DNA of 63,149 nt from a gamma proteobacterium HIMB30. Its GTDB lineage: Bacteria > Pseudomonadota > Gammaproteobacteria > Pseudomonadales > Litorivicinaceae. The DNA lies in contig AGIG01000035.1 of NCBI GenBank assembly GCA_000227525.2, positions 1-63,149 on the forward strand, written 5' to 3'. Below the pieces are notes generated by a model, which ran no database searches, was not told the origin of the DNA, and worked only from the letters and a program-made list of their open reading frames with translations. Below are positions 54,774 through 62,936 of this stretch, one piece after another. How positions within the stretch are numbered: the first letter of the stretch is position 1; every line of letters begins with the position of its first letter. Made by a program: the position numbers and the translations under genes.

Positions 54774-56096
54774 ATGACGAGACGTAATCGAAATGACAAT
54801 CTCACCATCAACCGAAATAAGTCAAAGAACTGGCTGGTGAATTTTAGGGTACCGGAGAGCCACCGCCATCTACACCCTTTCAGAGGGCGACAAGTATACC
54901 AATGCTCAACTGGTACATCCGATTACAAACTCGCTTGTAAGTTTCGAGATGACTTCTTTACCCAGCACGATCTGTTTCAACCAGAGTTGACCACCCCTCC
55001 CAACGAACTGTATTGGAGGACTTTTAGTGGGTCAGAGCCAGTGAGTACTGAGGAATATGAGCGGCTGATTGAGGTGTCTGAAGATACCATTGGTGTCGGA
55101 AGCCATTTACCCGAGACCTACGCGAGCCGCCTTAACGGCCACCGGAATCATTTGGCGTTAGTGCGAAACCCATCAACTGAGATTGAACATCGCTATCCCC
55201 TCAATATTGCGGCACTACATTCCTCTTATCTCGACTATCGAGGAAGTGATCTTTCAGCAAAAACGGTTAGCCGAAGTATGCGAGCGATCAAAGCATTCAA
55301 CACGTTTGTAGGTGATGACGATTTTGACTTCACTAAGGTGAACAAGAAACTTGTCTTCAGATTTATCCAGCAACTTGAAACAAATAAGCTCAGTAGCGTG
55401 ACGATCAAAGGATATGTCTCTGCGCTCGGATTAGTTTTCGATTTCTCGCAACGAATGGGCTACGTGGTCGATGACAAGATTAATCCTTTCAAGGGTCAGC
55501 AGATTCGGTCGATTAAGACCTCCCCTTCTCGTAACACCATGCCACTGAACTACGCGGTCGAGTTATTTAATGAAGCGACTGATAAACAACTGGTCCTTCT
55601 CATCGCTATCGGCCACTACACTGGAGTACGTCTCTCAGAAGCGTATTCAGGCATTATCGAGGTCAAGGGAGATCAGGTCTCCTTAAGAGTCGCTGATGAT
55701 GGAGGAAAGACGAAGGCGGCGACACGTCAAATACCCGTCCACGATCACCTCTGGGAGATTCTCCAAGGCACAGGGATGCTTGATTTAAAGTCAGGCAAGA
55801 TACGGTGGACTGCACCTAATTCGGATGCGCTCGGTAAACGCTTCGGTCATTTTAAGCGACGGTACTTTGAAAGTATTGACGTTGATGACAAGCCGTACGT
55901 GTTTCATTCCTTTCGACACGCATTCTCTACGTACCTTGTGAACAGTTTCAGTGAATTGAAGGCGTCTGAGCTAACTGGGCACGATAAAAGCTCTTCGAGC
56001 GCAACAGAGTTGGGACGAACTTATTACAAGGGACTGGACTGGGAAGAAAAGAAGGTGATGATTCAATCGTTGCCTTTACTAAACAGTCATACTTGA
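54774..56096 (+). CDS. int: Tyrosine recombinase (integrase) of the tRNA-Ala element
   Basis: The 440-residue protein has an N-terminal DNA-binding region, a SAM-like core-binding domain (about residues 150-250: SSYLDYRGSDLSAKTV, FIQQLETNKLSSVTIKGYVSALG) and a C-terminal catalytic domain. Catalytic residues are visible: Arg in GHYTGVRLSEA, H378 and R381 in HSFRHAF, H403 in LTGHDKSS and the nucleophile Tyr 417 or 418 in RTYYKG. The domain appears complete, so the element may be mobile. It starts 82 bases from the left attachment site and reads into the element. Confidence 0.93.
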   Translation: MTRRNRNDNLTINRNKSKNWLVNFRVPESHRHLHPFRGRQVYQCSTGTSDYKLACKFRDDFFTQHDLFQPELTTPPNELYWRTFSGSEPVSTEEYERLIEVSEDTIGVGSHLPETYASRLNGHRNHLALVRNPSTEIEHRYPLNIAALHSSYLDYRGSDLSAKTVSRSMRAIKAFNTFVGDDDFDFTKVNKKLVFRFIQQLETNKLSSVTIKGYVSALGLVFDFSQRMGYVVDDKINPFKGQQIRSIKTSPSRNTMPLNYAVELFNEATDKQLVLLIAIGHYTGVRLSEAYSGIIEVKGDQVSLRVADDGGKTKAATRQIPVHDHLWEILQGTGMLDLKSGKIRWTAPNSDALGKRFGHFKRRYFESIDVDDKPYVFHSFRHAFSTYLVNSFSELKASELTGHDKSSSSATELGRTYYKGLDWEEKKVMIQSLPLLNSHT

Positions 56097-56581
56097 TTGG
56101 GGTCGACGCAGAGTTTGGGGACTCTGCGTCGCCCACTCCCAACGGTAAGCAATATATGCGCACAATGTGCACCCTGCGGGCTTACCTTAGGGGTACCCCT
56201 AATGGGGATCAGGATGCCTGTGTTTCACGCCAATGTTTCACACTCCGGCTTACCGTTGGTGTAGCGAAGGGTATGCCAATGTTGTGTTACGGACATAAAA
56301 AAACCGACGGGAGTGTCGGTAGGTCTATTATGGGTTTACCCCGGTGGGCCTCAAGCCCATTATGGTAACGGATCTGGGTTTCGTCCAATTGTCCTTTGTT
56401 TGATTTTGATAGGCTCAGGCTATGATGAGTATCCCAGCAGGTTCCCAGATTGTGACTGCATACTTAAAACTTTTAAGACTGGGAATGAGGCCACTCATCG
56501 GGACACAACGATTGACAAAATCAAATACCTTGGCGACTTTCCGCCGATTTTGTTGACGACTTATTTGCAGCTCCCGGCAAA
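56097..56581. other. 485-base gap rich in palindromes between int and the unknown operon
   Basis: No gene can be supported here. It contains an 11-bp perfect stem CGACGCAGAGT/ACTCTGCGTCG with a 6-base loop (56104-56131), a 16-bp perfect palindrome TTAGGGGTACCCCTAA (56187-56202), and a 12-bp inverted repeat CCAACGGTAAGC/GCTTACCGTTGG (56139-56150 and 56248-56259) with a third GCTTACC between them. TGTTTCAC occurs twice near 56221-56241. The density suggests protein-binding sites (excision, origin or regulation) rather than only a terminator. Confidence 0.6.
56297..56320 (-). terminator. Rho-independent terminator facing the minus-strand operon
   Basis: On the minus strand ACCGAC and GTCGGT form a 6-bp stem with a 6-base loop and run into seven T residues. 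It lies 262 bases after the stop of the gene at 56582-57247, so it may end the unknown operon. Confidence 0.7.
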
Positions 56582-57247
56582 CTAATGATCAACTCTATCT
56601 TGATCTTCCACGCCAAAAATTTTTTGCACTCTTTCAGATGAATAACACAAGGGATGTCCATAATTATCAATGCCCGCATTTAAGCAATCTCTTATGAATT
56701 CTTCATCGTCCAGTAGGACCGTTGGGGCATTCAAAAATAACTGATCCTTTATGTCTTCGGGATTGTCATCGATCCGCGTCCAGACGCCAATTATAAAGTC
56801 ACCGGAAGCTTGTAATTTTGAAAGAGTCATTAACGACCAAACAAACATAAAAATTGATAAGCCATCGCTCGGAAAATACTCCAAAAGAAATTCTTTATCT
56901 AATCCGCTTTCGTGTTCATAACCTTCATACCGAAAATCCGGATGCGGCAACGAAACGCCATATAGATTTGCTTTTTCAATTAAAGAAAAGATGAACTCAA
57001 GCGCACAAGGATCTGCATCTGAATCTTGAAGTTGAAAAATTAACTCCGGTTTCATTGCCAGAAGAATTATCCATTCTTCTTCACAGAAATTTGCAAATTT
57101 GTCAATGCGAACCCAAGTGGTCAGCTCATCATCCAAAGCAGGGCAAACAGGCCCACCGACATCAACTACCCAGTTCGCAAATCTCTCCGGCGGGACGGCT
57201 ATCTTGAAGTGCTCCTTCCGCTCTTTAGTTAAATTCGGAATGTTCAT
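56582..57247 (-). CDS. Acidic protein of unknown function (element cargo)
   Basis: I do not recognise this 221-residue protein. It is soluble and acidic, with patches such as LDDELTTW, DSDADPCALEF and VEDQDRVDH, a central stretch with aromatic residues (FPSDGLSIFMFVWSLM) and five cysteines. No signal peptide or known motif is visible. It is the last gene of the minus-strand run in the tRNA-Ala element, 100 bases after the GIY-YIG gene. Confidence 0.6.
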   Translation of the reverse strand: MNIPNLTKERKEHFKIAVPPERFANWVVDVGGPVCPALDDELTTWVRIDKFANFCEEEWIILLAMKPELIFQLQDSDADPCALEFIFSLIEKANLYGVSLPHPDFRYEGYEHESGLDKEFLLEYFPSDGLSIFMFVWSLMTLSKLQASGDFIIGVWTRIDDNPEDIKDQLFLNAPTVLLDDEEFIRDCLNAGIDNYGHPLCYSSERVQKIFGVEDQDRVDH

Positions 57248-57347
57248 CCTGTAAATCTCGAATTCTTCCCCTTTGCCCTATGGTCGTTAAGGGCAGCTTC
57301 TTGTCAGGTGCATGCACTGCACAGATGTCGCCCTAAACCGAATCGCA

Positions 57348-57953
57348 TTAACCGAAGAATGCCTTCCACTTATCTCTGCTCGCTCGGTTGCCTACGCTAC
57401 TCTCAGTGTTCAGAAATCGCTCCTTCGGGTTAGTCACGCAAAGGCCGTAAAACACCAGTGCTTCCATATCATCCACGTGCTCTTTAACCGTCGTCCCCTG
57501 CAAAACAGATTGGAAATCGCGAAGATCATAAAACCCTATTTCAAAGTCATCCAAACGCTCAAAACCTTGACCACTGCGTTTCGATCGCTCAATTACGTAC
57601 TTCTGCCACTTCACTGGGTGATGCCACTTGTTGACCGCCGTCAGCTTTGAAACATGAGCATCAAATCGTTGTTTTATGTTTCTGTCTGTCAGGCCAATGT
57701 AAATGACGGAGAACTCATCGCGTATCACATATATTCCTACTGATTCAGGAGTAAGGCTCAGTTCATTGTCATCGAAGAGCCGCAAATCAAACGAAGCATT
57801 CCTATCAACTGGCCTCGTTTCGCCGTCGACTCTTTCGTACTGACCGTCCCATTCTTTTCGATCCTCATTTGGCGAGTAGGACCAAACGTCAGTGAATGGA
57901 ACAAATGTCGTTCTCAGCTTTTCAGCGACTGATTCTGCACTAGTCATTACCAT
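57348..57953 (-). CDS. GIY-YIG domain protein (element cargo)
   Basis: The 201-residue protein has VGIYVIRDEFSVIYIGLTDR near residue 90: G-I-Y, eleven residues, then Y-I-G, as in GIY-YIG nucleases, followed by IKQRFDAHVSK with the conserved Arg. A clear catalytic Glu further on is not certain (candidates in the EHVDDMEALVFYG segment). About 85 residues precede the domain and are acidic and unassigned. Its 5' end overlaps the 68-residue gene by 14 bases. It could be a DNA-cleaving cargo enzyme; activity is not shown by the sequence alone. Confidence 0.7.
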   Translation of the reverse strand: MVMTSAESVAEKLRTTFVPFTDVWSYSPNEDRKEWDGQYERVDGETRPVDRNASFDLRLFDDNELSLTPESVGIYVIRDEFSVIYIGLTDRNIKQRFDAHVSKLTAVNKWHHPVKWQKYVIERSKRSGQGFERLDDFEIGFYDLRDFQSVLQGTTVKEHVDDMEALVFYGLCVTNPKERFLNTESSVGNRASRDKWKAFFG

Positions 57954-58146
57954 CCACCTTCTGATGCTTCGCGATTTCCCACTTAAGATTCTCTAACCAT
58001 ATTGATACCTCGTCAGCGCTTTCCATCAACTTGCCTTCACTACACAAATCCGCAGGAATATGTTTGCTCCGTAACAGGGTGAGATCCATCAGGTACTCCC
58101 GAAGTAGTTCATGCGGCAAAAGATCAGCCTCCAACAACTCCTGCAT
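57940..58146 (-). CDS. Small helical protein, possibly 5'-truncated by a codon-2 stop
   Basis: The 68-residue frame (MQELLEADLLPHELLREYL start) is acidic and probably helical; function unknown. Its ATG has only a weak GAG site. The same frame is open for 17 more codons upstream to a TGA that directly follows an in-frame ATG at 58200 (ATG TGA GTC GCG). So the gene may originally have begun there and been truncated by a nonsense change in codon 2. It overlaps the GIY-YIG gene by 14 bases. Confidence 0.5.
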   Translation of the reverse strand: MQELLEADLLPHELLREYLMDLTLLRSKHIPADLCSEGKLMESADEVSIWLENLKWEIAKHQKVDGND

Positions 58147-58203
58147 AAACTCGTCTGCAGCATCAAGGCCAGCTTGTAGATCGTGTTGCGCGACTCACAT
58201 TTT

Positions 58204-58893
58204 TTAATCCATCGTCATCTCATCATCATCTTCATCCCACACATCACTAAACAACACTTGAAGAAAATCACCATCATCATCTTTTTCGAAATACTGCATC
58301 TCGGCATCACACATTGAGAAGCTGAGATCGTAGCCAAATTCGTAGGTCTCTCCATCATAGGAAATGGAATAAACCTCAAGCTCAGCTCCCTCACTTAGAT
58401 TTGAGTCTTGGAGGTAAACTTCATCACGCAAAATCTCTGGATCAAGATCAAGAGAACGAGTTAAGACACGAATATCTGACCATTTGAAATCATCTTTAAC
58501 GTCGAGGTTGCACTCGATCCATCCAGCTCTGTAGCGATCATACTCAAATACTATTGCAGCGACTGACGAGTCTGGGTCGACCGCGTTATGCTCAACGGTG
58601 CAAGATTCGACGATGATGGTGTCGTCAGTGATATCTTGCTCGTCATAGTCGTATGCATAGTCGATTGATTCAACCTCAACGTCATCAAGAGTTGCAGTAA
58701 GCTCAAACTCAGGATGATCGATACAAATACCGTAAGACAAATTTTGCGTCGAATCCGCTCTTTCTTGGATGTATTCCCAAGGGGTTAATCCGTCTCGATC
58801 CTTCGCTTTAAATTTGTCATTGGTATCTGACTCCAAGTAATAGGCATATGATTGAACTCCGGGAGAGCAAAATCGTAATCTCAGTTTCTTCAT
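58204..58893 (-). CDS. Strongly acidic protein of unknown function (element cargo)
   Basis: The 229-residue protein has about 61 Asp+Glu (27%) against about 17 Lys+Arg. It is tyrosine-rich, with alternating short strands (YDYDEQDITDD, ISYDGETYEFGYDLSF) and a final acidic cluster (VWDEDDDEMTMD). No motif is recognised. GAGGTG lies 5 bases before the ATG. Such charge suits a DNA mimic or a protein partner of a basic surface; that is inference. It belongs to the minus-strand run in the tRNA-Ala element. Confidence 0.65.
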   Translation of the reverse strand: MKKLRLRFCSPGVQSYAYYLESDTNDKFKAKDRDGLTPWEYIQERADSTQNLSYGICIDHPEFELTATLDDVEVESIDYAYDYDEQDITDDTIIVESCTVEHNAVDPDSSVAAIVFEYDRYRAGWIECNLDVKDDFKWSDIRVLTRSLDLDPEILRDEVYLQDSNLSEGAELEVYSISYDGETYEFGYDLSFSMCDAEMQYFEKDDDGDFLQVLFSDVWDEDDDEMTMD

Positions 58894-58948
58894 AAAAGCA
58901 CCTCAGTCAGCGATATCAGACATCAGATAATTCGTCAGCGTTAAATTC

Positions 58949-59761
58949 TTAATCCTCATCCTCATCCTCATCCTCATCCTCATCCTCATCCTCATCCTCA
59001 TCGTCGAACGGATCGTTGCCTAAAACCAAGTGTGAATACCACAAGTCAAACAGGTCGACGTCACTGGGATCAACAGAGTCCTCACCATCATGGAAAAATA
59101 ACTCACATTCATCGTATTCATCATTGATAGTGCACACAGAGCTATCCACTCCATCTTCGATAAATCGAGTTAGTCGCAACCTGATCCAATAGCCGTCCTC
59201 GACTGGTCCAGTCTCCCCGAATCTGAAGAGTTTTTCTTCGATAACAGCATCCTCAGATGGCTCAAAATTTATTTTTTGATCTACGCATGATATCTCGTAG
59301 ATTTCAGCCGGACATCGCACCTGCCAGATTTGTGTGCGGGGTAAATAGTCTGCCAACCAGTCCGTGAAATGCTCAAGTTGCGACGGGTCGTCTCCGGCTT
59401 CGTAATTCTTAACCTGCAGTTTATTCAGCTCGTAACTCTCGTCGAATTGGATTGCCGACCCTGCAGATTGCAATTCATTGAGTCCTGAATACCTTACCCT
59501 TAACTCTTCATAGTCTAATTCAGGGTCATGGAGCTCGCTAAATCTCTGATTAATCAACTCAGGGACAATATGATCGCCCGAGTCATAAGTATCGCCTGAG
59601 ATTTCAAAAATTCCGGTCACCGGGAAAAATCTAAAAATCTCGACTGAAGTGAATCCTCCGTCGATAGGGTCAGCTTGATCGACAAAAAAACCACGATACT
59701 CCTCCCAAATATGACTGATTTCCCGGCAAGGATAATTTTTTAAAATATCGATCAGTTGCAT
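58949..59761 (-). CDS. Acidic protein with a Glu-Asp repeat tail (element cargo)
   Basis: The 270-residue protein is acidic throughout and ends in an alternating Asp-Glu tail of about 18 residues after NDPFD. The tail is encoded by eight perfect GAG-GAT units. The body is soluble, with many aromatic strands and no recognised motif. Its ATG overlaps the end of the 139-residue gene by 10 bases, with GGAG 8 bases upstream. Hexanucleotide copy number could vary between strains without changing frame. Confidence 0.65.
   Translation of the reverse strand: MQLIDILKNYPCREISHIWEEYRGFFVDQADPIDGGFTSVEIFRFFPVTGIFEISGDTYDSGDHIVPELINQRFSELHDPELDYEELRVRYSGLNELQSAGSAIQFDESYELNKLQVKNYEAGDDPSQLEHFTDWLADYLPRTQIWQVRCPAEIYEISCVDQKINFEPSEDAVIEEKLFRFGETGPVEDGYWIRLRLTRFIEDGVDSSVCTINDEYDECELFFHDGEDSVDPSDVDLFDLWYSHLVLGNDPFDDEDEDEDEDEDEDEDED
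58952..58999 (-). repeat. Eight perfect hexanucleotide repeats encoding Glu-Asp
   Basis: ATCCTC on the plus strand (GAGGAT on the coding strand) is repeated eight times without error and sits directly before the stop codon. Unit length keeps the frame, so slippage would change tail length only. Confidence 0.97.
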
Positions 59762-60171
59762 CTAGGTATCTCCAACGTCACAAAATCTGAAGGATTGGAT
59801 AGGAATTTTTCCAGTGACAGTGGTCGAAATACTTCATCACTGCGATCAATGGCGATACAACCGGAATCGAATCTCGATGGAAAAATGATAGTAAGCGGAT
59901 GCTTTTCGTCACAACGCAGGGGGATTGAAAAAAGACGAGATTGGGCAACCGCTCGACCGCTCTCATGGAATTCAGCAAATATTAATTGAGGAATCCCGTC
60001 ATAACCTTTCGGCATCCCCGTGTAGCCGTCGATAACTCTCGGTCTACAGCCGTTTGCATCAGCCAGTTCATAACACCAATCCAGCAAACGCCGAGAAAGT
60101 GAATGGTGGGGCTCACTCAATCCCTCAAAAAATTCAGCGGCGGATTGTGGCAATCCCTGTAAGGTAGTCAC
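59752..60171 (-). CDS. Protein of unknown function (element cargo, first gene of the run)
   Basis: I do not recognise this 139-residue protein. It has an N-terminal helix (SLSRRLLDWCYELADANG), then strands (QLIFAEFHESGRA, HPLTIIFPSRFDSG) and an acidic-neutral C-terminus. The stop lies 10 bases into the next gene, so the two are coupled. The 111-base gap upstream, to the divergent nuclease-like gene, must hold the promoters for both directions. Confidence 0.6.
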   Translation of the reverse strand: MTTLQGLPQSAAEFFEGLSEPHHSLSRRLLDWCYELADANGCRPRVIDGYTGMPKGYDGIPQLIFAEFHESGRAVAQSRLFSIPLRCDEKHPLTIIFPSRFDSGCIAIDRSDEVFRPLSLEKFLSNPSDFVTLEIPRCN

Positions 60172-60282
60172 TCTGGTTCTCCCTCGGGATCACTCCTTTG
60201 ATTAGATCGTCCGACTACCTTGTCATTTACGTTTACTGCCCGAACATAATGAATAACGGAAGTCATTTCAAGGATTAAAAAA

Positions 60283-61059
60283 ATGGCCACAAGACATCGA
60301 AGTACCTTTGACCCGAATAATTCCGCCCCATATGAACTCAGTCGATCACGCATCGAAAACTTCGTGCGCTGCCCTGCTTGCTTCCATCTACAACAAGTAA
60401 AAGCTGTGCCATTTCCGGGAATCCCCGGATTCAATATCAACGAAGCGACCGATATTCTTCTAAAGCGTGACTTCGACAAATACAGAGGCTCTCAGACCTC
60501 ACATCCTTTCCTTCAGGAGATTGGTATGGGGCACTTAGTACCATACCAGCACGATGACTTCGAAAAGTGGACACAGAGCCTCCATTTCGGTGCTGAGGGG
60601 CGTATGAATACTGTGCACGAGGAGAGCAATATCAAACTCGGTGGCGGACTCGATGATATCTGGCTCAATACCGAAACAGGAAAGCTTCATATCGTTGATT
60701 ACAAGAGCACTTCACAGAAGACTCAAGGTAAACAGATCACGCTCGATGATCAGTGGAAGGCCGGATACAAACGCCAAATGGACATGTACGTCTGGGTAAT
60801 GCGACGCAAAGGTTTTGAAGTGAGTTCTACGGGTTACTTCCTGTACTGCGATGGCGACCGCTTTGGTGACTACGAATTTCTCAATACCGAAGATGCCGTG
60901 ATGCATTTCAAGATGAGTCTCATTCCCTACGAGGTGTCAACAGACTGGATTGAGCCCACGCTGATGAAGATCAAAGAATGTTTGACTCGAGAACAGACGC
61001 CCGCGCATTCTGACTCGTGTGAGTTTGGGGTATTTTTGAGGGCTTTGAGTACCACTTAG
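60283..61059 (+). CDS. PD-(D/E)XK nuclease-like protein (element cargo)
   Basis: The 258-residue protein begins with SRSRIENFVRCPACFHLQQ, the N-terminal helix and Cys pair seen in RecB/Cas4-like nucleases. GGGLDDIWLNTETGKLHIVDYKST places Asp, then D-Y-K, as in PD-(D/E)XK sites, and QMDMYVWVMRRKG matches the QxxxY motif after it. One Cys (SDSCEFGVFL) near the C-terminus is left of the usual three-Cys Fe-S group, so a full cluster is doubtful. AAGGAT lies 7 bases before the ATG. It is divergent from the unknown acidic-protein operon. Confidence 0.82.
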   Translation: MATRHRSTFDPNNSAPYELSRSRIENFVRCPACFHLQQVKAVPFPGIPGFNINEATDILLKRDFDKYRGSQTSHPFLQEIGMGHLVPYQHDDFEKWTQSLHFGAEGRMNTVHEESNIKLGGGLDDIWLNTETGKLHIVDYKSTSQKTQGKQITLDDQWKAGYKRQMDMYVWVMRRKGFEVSSTGYFLYCDGDRFGDYEFLNTEDAVMHFKMSLIPYEVSTDWIEPTLMKIKECLTREQTPAHSDSCEFGVFLRALSTT

Positions 61060-61213
61060 CAACCAATCCCGCAAAACCATCAGCTACTGAAGGCCTGTCA
61101 AATTCCCAAAAACATAAAATCACGGGGGGAGTTGCGTATAGATCTAGTGGGTACCGGGGTGGCCCTTGCGTGGGGATGGGGTGGAGGAATATTTCTGCGA
61201 ACGAAGTCCCATA

Positions 61214-61227
61214 CAAACTCCATGCAA
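61214..61227 (+). repeat. Right copy of the subterminal direct repeat
   Basis: CAAACTCCATGCAA matches 54753-54766 at 13 of 14 positions and lies 49 bases inside the right attachment site. The 61060-61277 stretch around it is G-rich on the plus strand and shows no gene. Confidence 0.45.
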
Positions 61228-61277
61228 GTCGGAGCTTTATTGGAATAACATACTGATTTAATTCGTTTTATCTTGTA

Positions 61278-61353
<76 letters not shown>

Positions 61354-61373
61354 ATCCCAAAAGCACGCGAAGA

Positions 61374-62885
61374 TTAGTTCGCATCCTTTTCTATGTCAAT
61401 GGAGCGGATTGCTTCCTGATAGCTTTTCTCGAGGCGCTTCAACCCTTTTTTGGACACGCCGCCCATGACATTCAGCCCGGCCCTAACACGCGCTCGAGTC
61501 CGATCGGGGCCCAGAAGCACGGCAAGATCAAACGCACTGATTGCTTGGCGCGTACCACTGAACACCATAAACACAACCGGCATCACATCTTTAAGTTTTA
61601 GGTCAAGGGAGTCTGCCACCCAGCGGATTTCTGTCTCCACAACCTCTCGAGTCCAAATAGACGTGTCCTCAAAGCGCCAAATGAGATACTGCAATAGAGT
61701 TGCCAATACATCTGTTTCAAGACCGAGATCAGTCAGCATCTCTTCTGTGATTGGAACATCCTTAATCCACAACGGATTGAGCCATTGGCTCGCTTCTGAA
61801 AACACATCGATTCGGGATTGCAAATGCGGAAGCGCCTGGTCGAAAAAGGAATCGCTGCACATCCACGCCATCAAACGATCTCGATACTCAACGTCGTTGA
61901 GCGTATTTTTGAGCCATTGGCCGTTGAGCCAAGTCAACTTGTCGAGATCAAATATCGGACCACCCAGCGACACGCGATCAATATCAAATGCACTCACCAT
62001 CTCGTCAAGACTGAATTGCTCGCGTTCATCTGGCATCGACCACCCCATCCGACCGAGATAGTTCAGAACAGCCTCGGGCAAAAATCCTTGGTCTCGATAG
62101 TAGAGAATCGACGTTGGATTTTTACGTTTGCTCAATTTGGATTGATCGGGATTGCGTAACAACGGGAGATGGCATAATTCCGGCATTTCCCAGCCAAAAT
62201 ATTGATAAAGCAACTGATGCTTCGGTGCTGATGGGATCCATTCTTCACCACGAATCACATGGGTGATTGCCATCAAGTGATCATCAACCACATTGGCGAG
62301 ATGGTAGGTGGGAAGACCATCGGCCTTCATCAACACCTGCATATCCACTTGAGACCACGGAATCTGAATATTACCCCGTAATCGATCATGCACGACACAG
62401 TCGCCCTCTGTCGGGATTCGCATCCGGATCACGTGCGCTTGACCTTCAGCTAACCGCTGCGAGACCTCATCTGCGGTTAATCGCATGCAACGCCCGTCAT
62501 ACCGGGGTGTTTGTTTCGCCGCCATCTGCTCAGCTCGCATCGTGTCGAGCTCTTCTGCCGAACAAAAACAGTGAAACGCATGCCCTGCATCAACCAGCAA
62601 TTGGCAGTGAGTCTCATAATGTTTTCGACGTTCGCTTTGTCGATATGGGCCGAAATCACCACCGACATCAGGCCCTTCATCCCACTCGAGGCCTGTCCAG
62701 TGCAGGGCATCTAAAATCGCTTGTTCTGATTCTGCGGTTGAGCGCTTCTGATCGGTGTCTTCGATACGTAAAACAAATTGTCCACCATGCTGTTTTGCGA
62801 ACGCATAATTAAACAAAGCAATGTAGGCAGTACCGACATGCGGGTCACCCGTCGGAGAGGGCGCGATACGAGTACGAACAGTCAT
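61374..62885 (-). CDS. gltX: Glutamyl-tRNA synthetase
   Basis: The 503-residue class I synthetase charges tRNA-Glu. The HIGH-like motif is RIAPSPTGDPHVGTAYIAL and the KMSKS-like loop is KLSKRKN. The Cys cluster region CFCSAEELDTMR is present. The C-terminal anticodon-binding domain ends with GVSKKGLKRLEKSYQEA. The frame opens five codons earlier; the ATG at 62885 with GGAGG 5 bases upstream is the start. tRNA-Ala follows and may be co-transcribed. Confidence 0.96.
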   Translation of the reverse strand: MTVRTRIAPSPTGDPHVGTAYIALFNYAFAKQHGGQFVLRIEDTDQKRSTAESEQAILDALHWTGLEWDEGPDVGGDFGPYRQSERRKHYETHCQLLVDAGHAFHCFCSAEELDTMRAEQMAAKQTPRYDGRCMRLTADEVSQRLAEGQAHVIRMRIPTEGDCVVHDRLRGNIQIPWSQVDMQVLMKADGLPTYHLANVVDDHLMAITHVIRGEEWIPSAPKHQLLYQYFGWEMPELCHLPLLRNPDQSKLSKRKNPTSILYYRDQGFLPEAVLNYLGRMGWSMPDEREQFSLDEMVSAFDIDRVSLGGPIFDLDKLTWLNGQWLKNTLNDVEYRDRLMAWMCSDSFFDQALPHLQSRIDVFSEASQWLNPLWIKDVPITEEMLTDLGLETDVLATLLQYLIWRFEDTSIWTREVVETEIRWVADSLDLKLKDVMPVVFMVFSGTRQAISAFDLAVLLGPDRTRARVRAGLNVMGGVSKKGLKRLEKSYQEAIRSIDIEKDAN

Positions 62886-62936
62886 TAGATCCTCCAGCAA
62901 GCGCGGAAGTATAACGCCAGCTGGAGGCTTTGAGGA

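Noticed and set aside
56093-56585. Two short plus-strand frames after the integrase
   Set aside because: They cross hairpins, a palindrome and a terminator, have no ribosome binding sites and odd composition.
58952-58999. Hexanucleotide repeats as a CRISPR array
   Set aside because: There are no spacers and the units are six bases long; this is a simple coding repeat. No CRISPR array was seen in the window.
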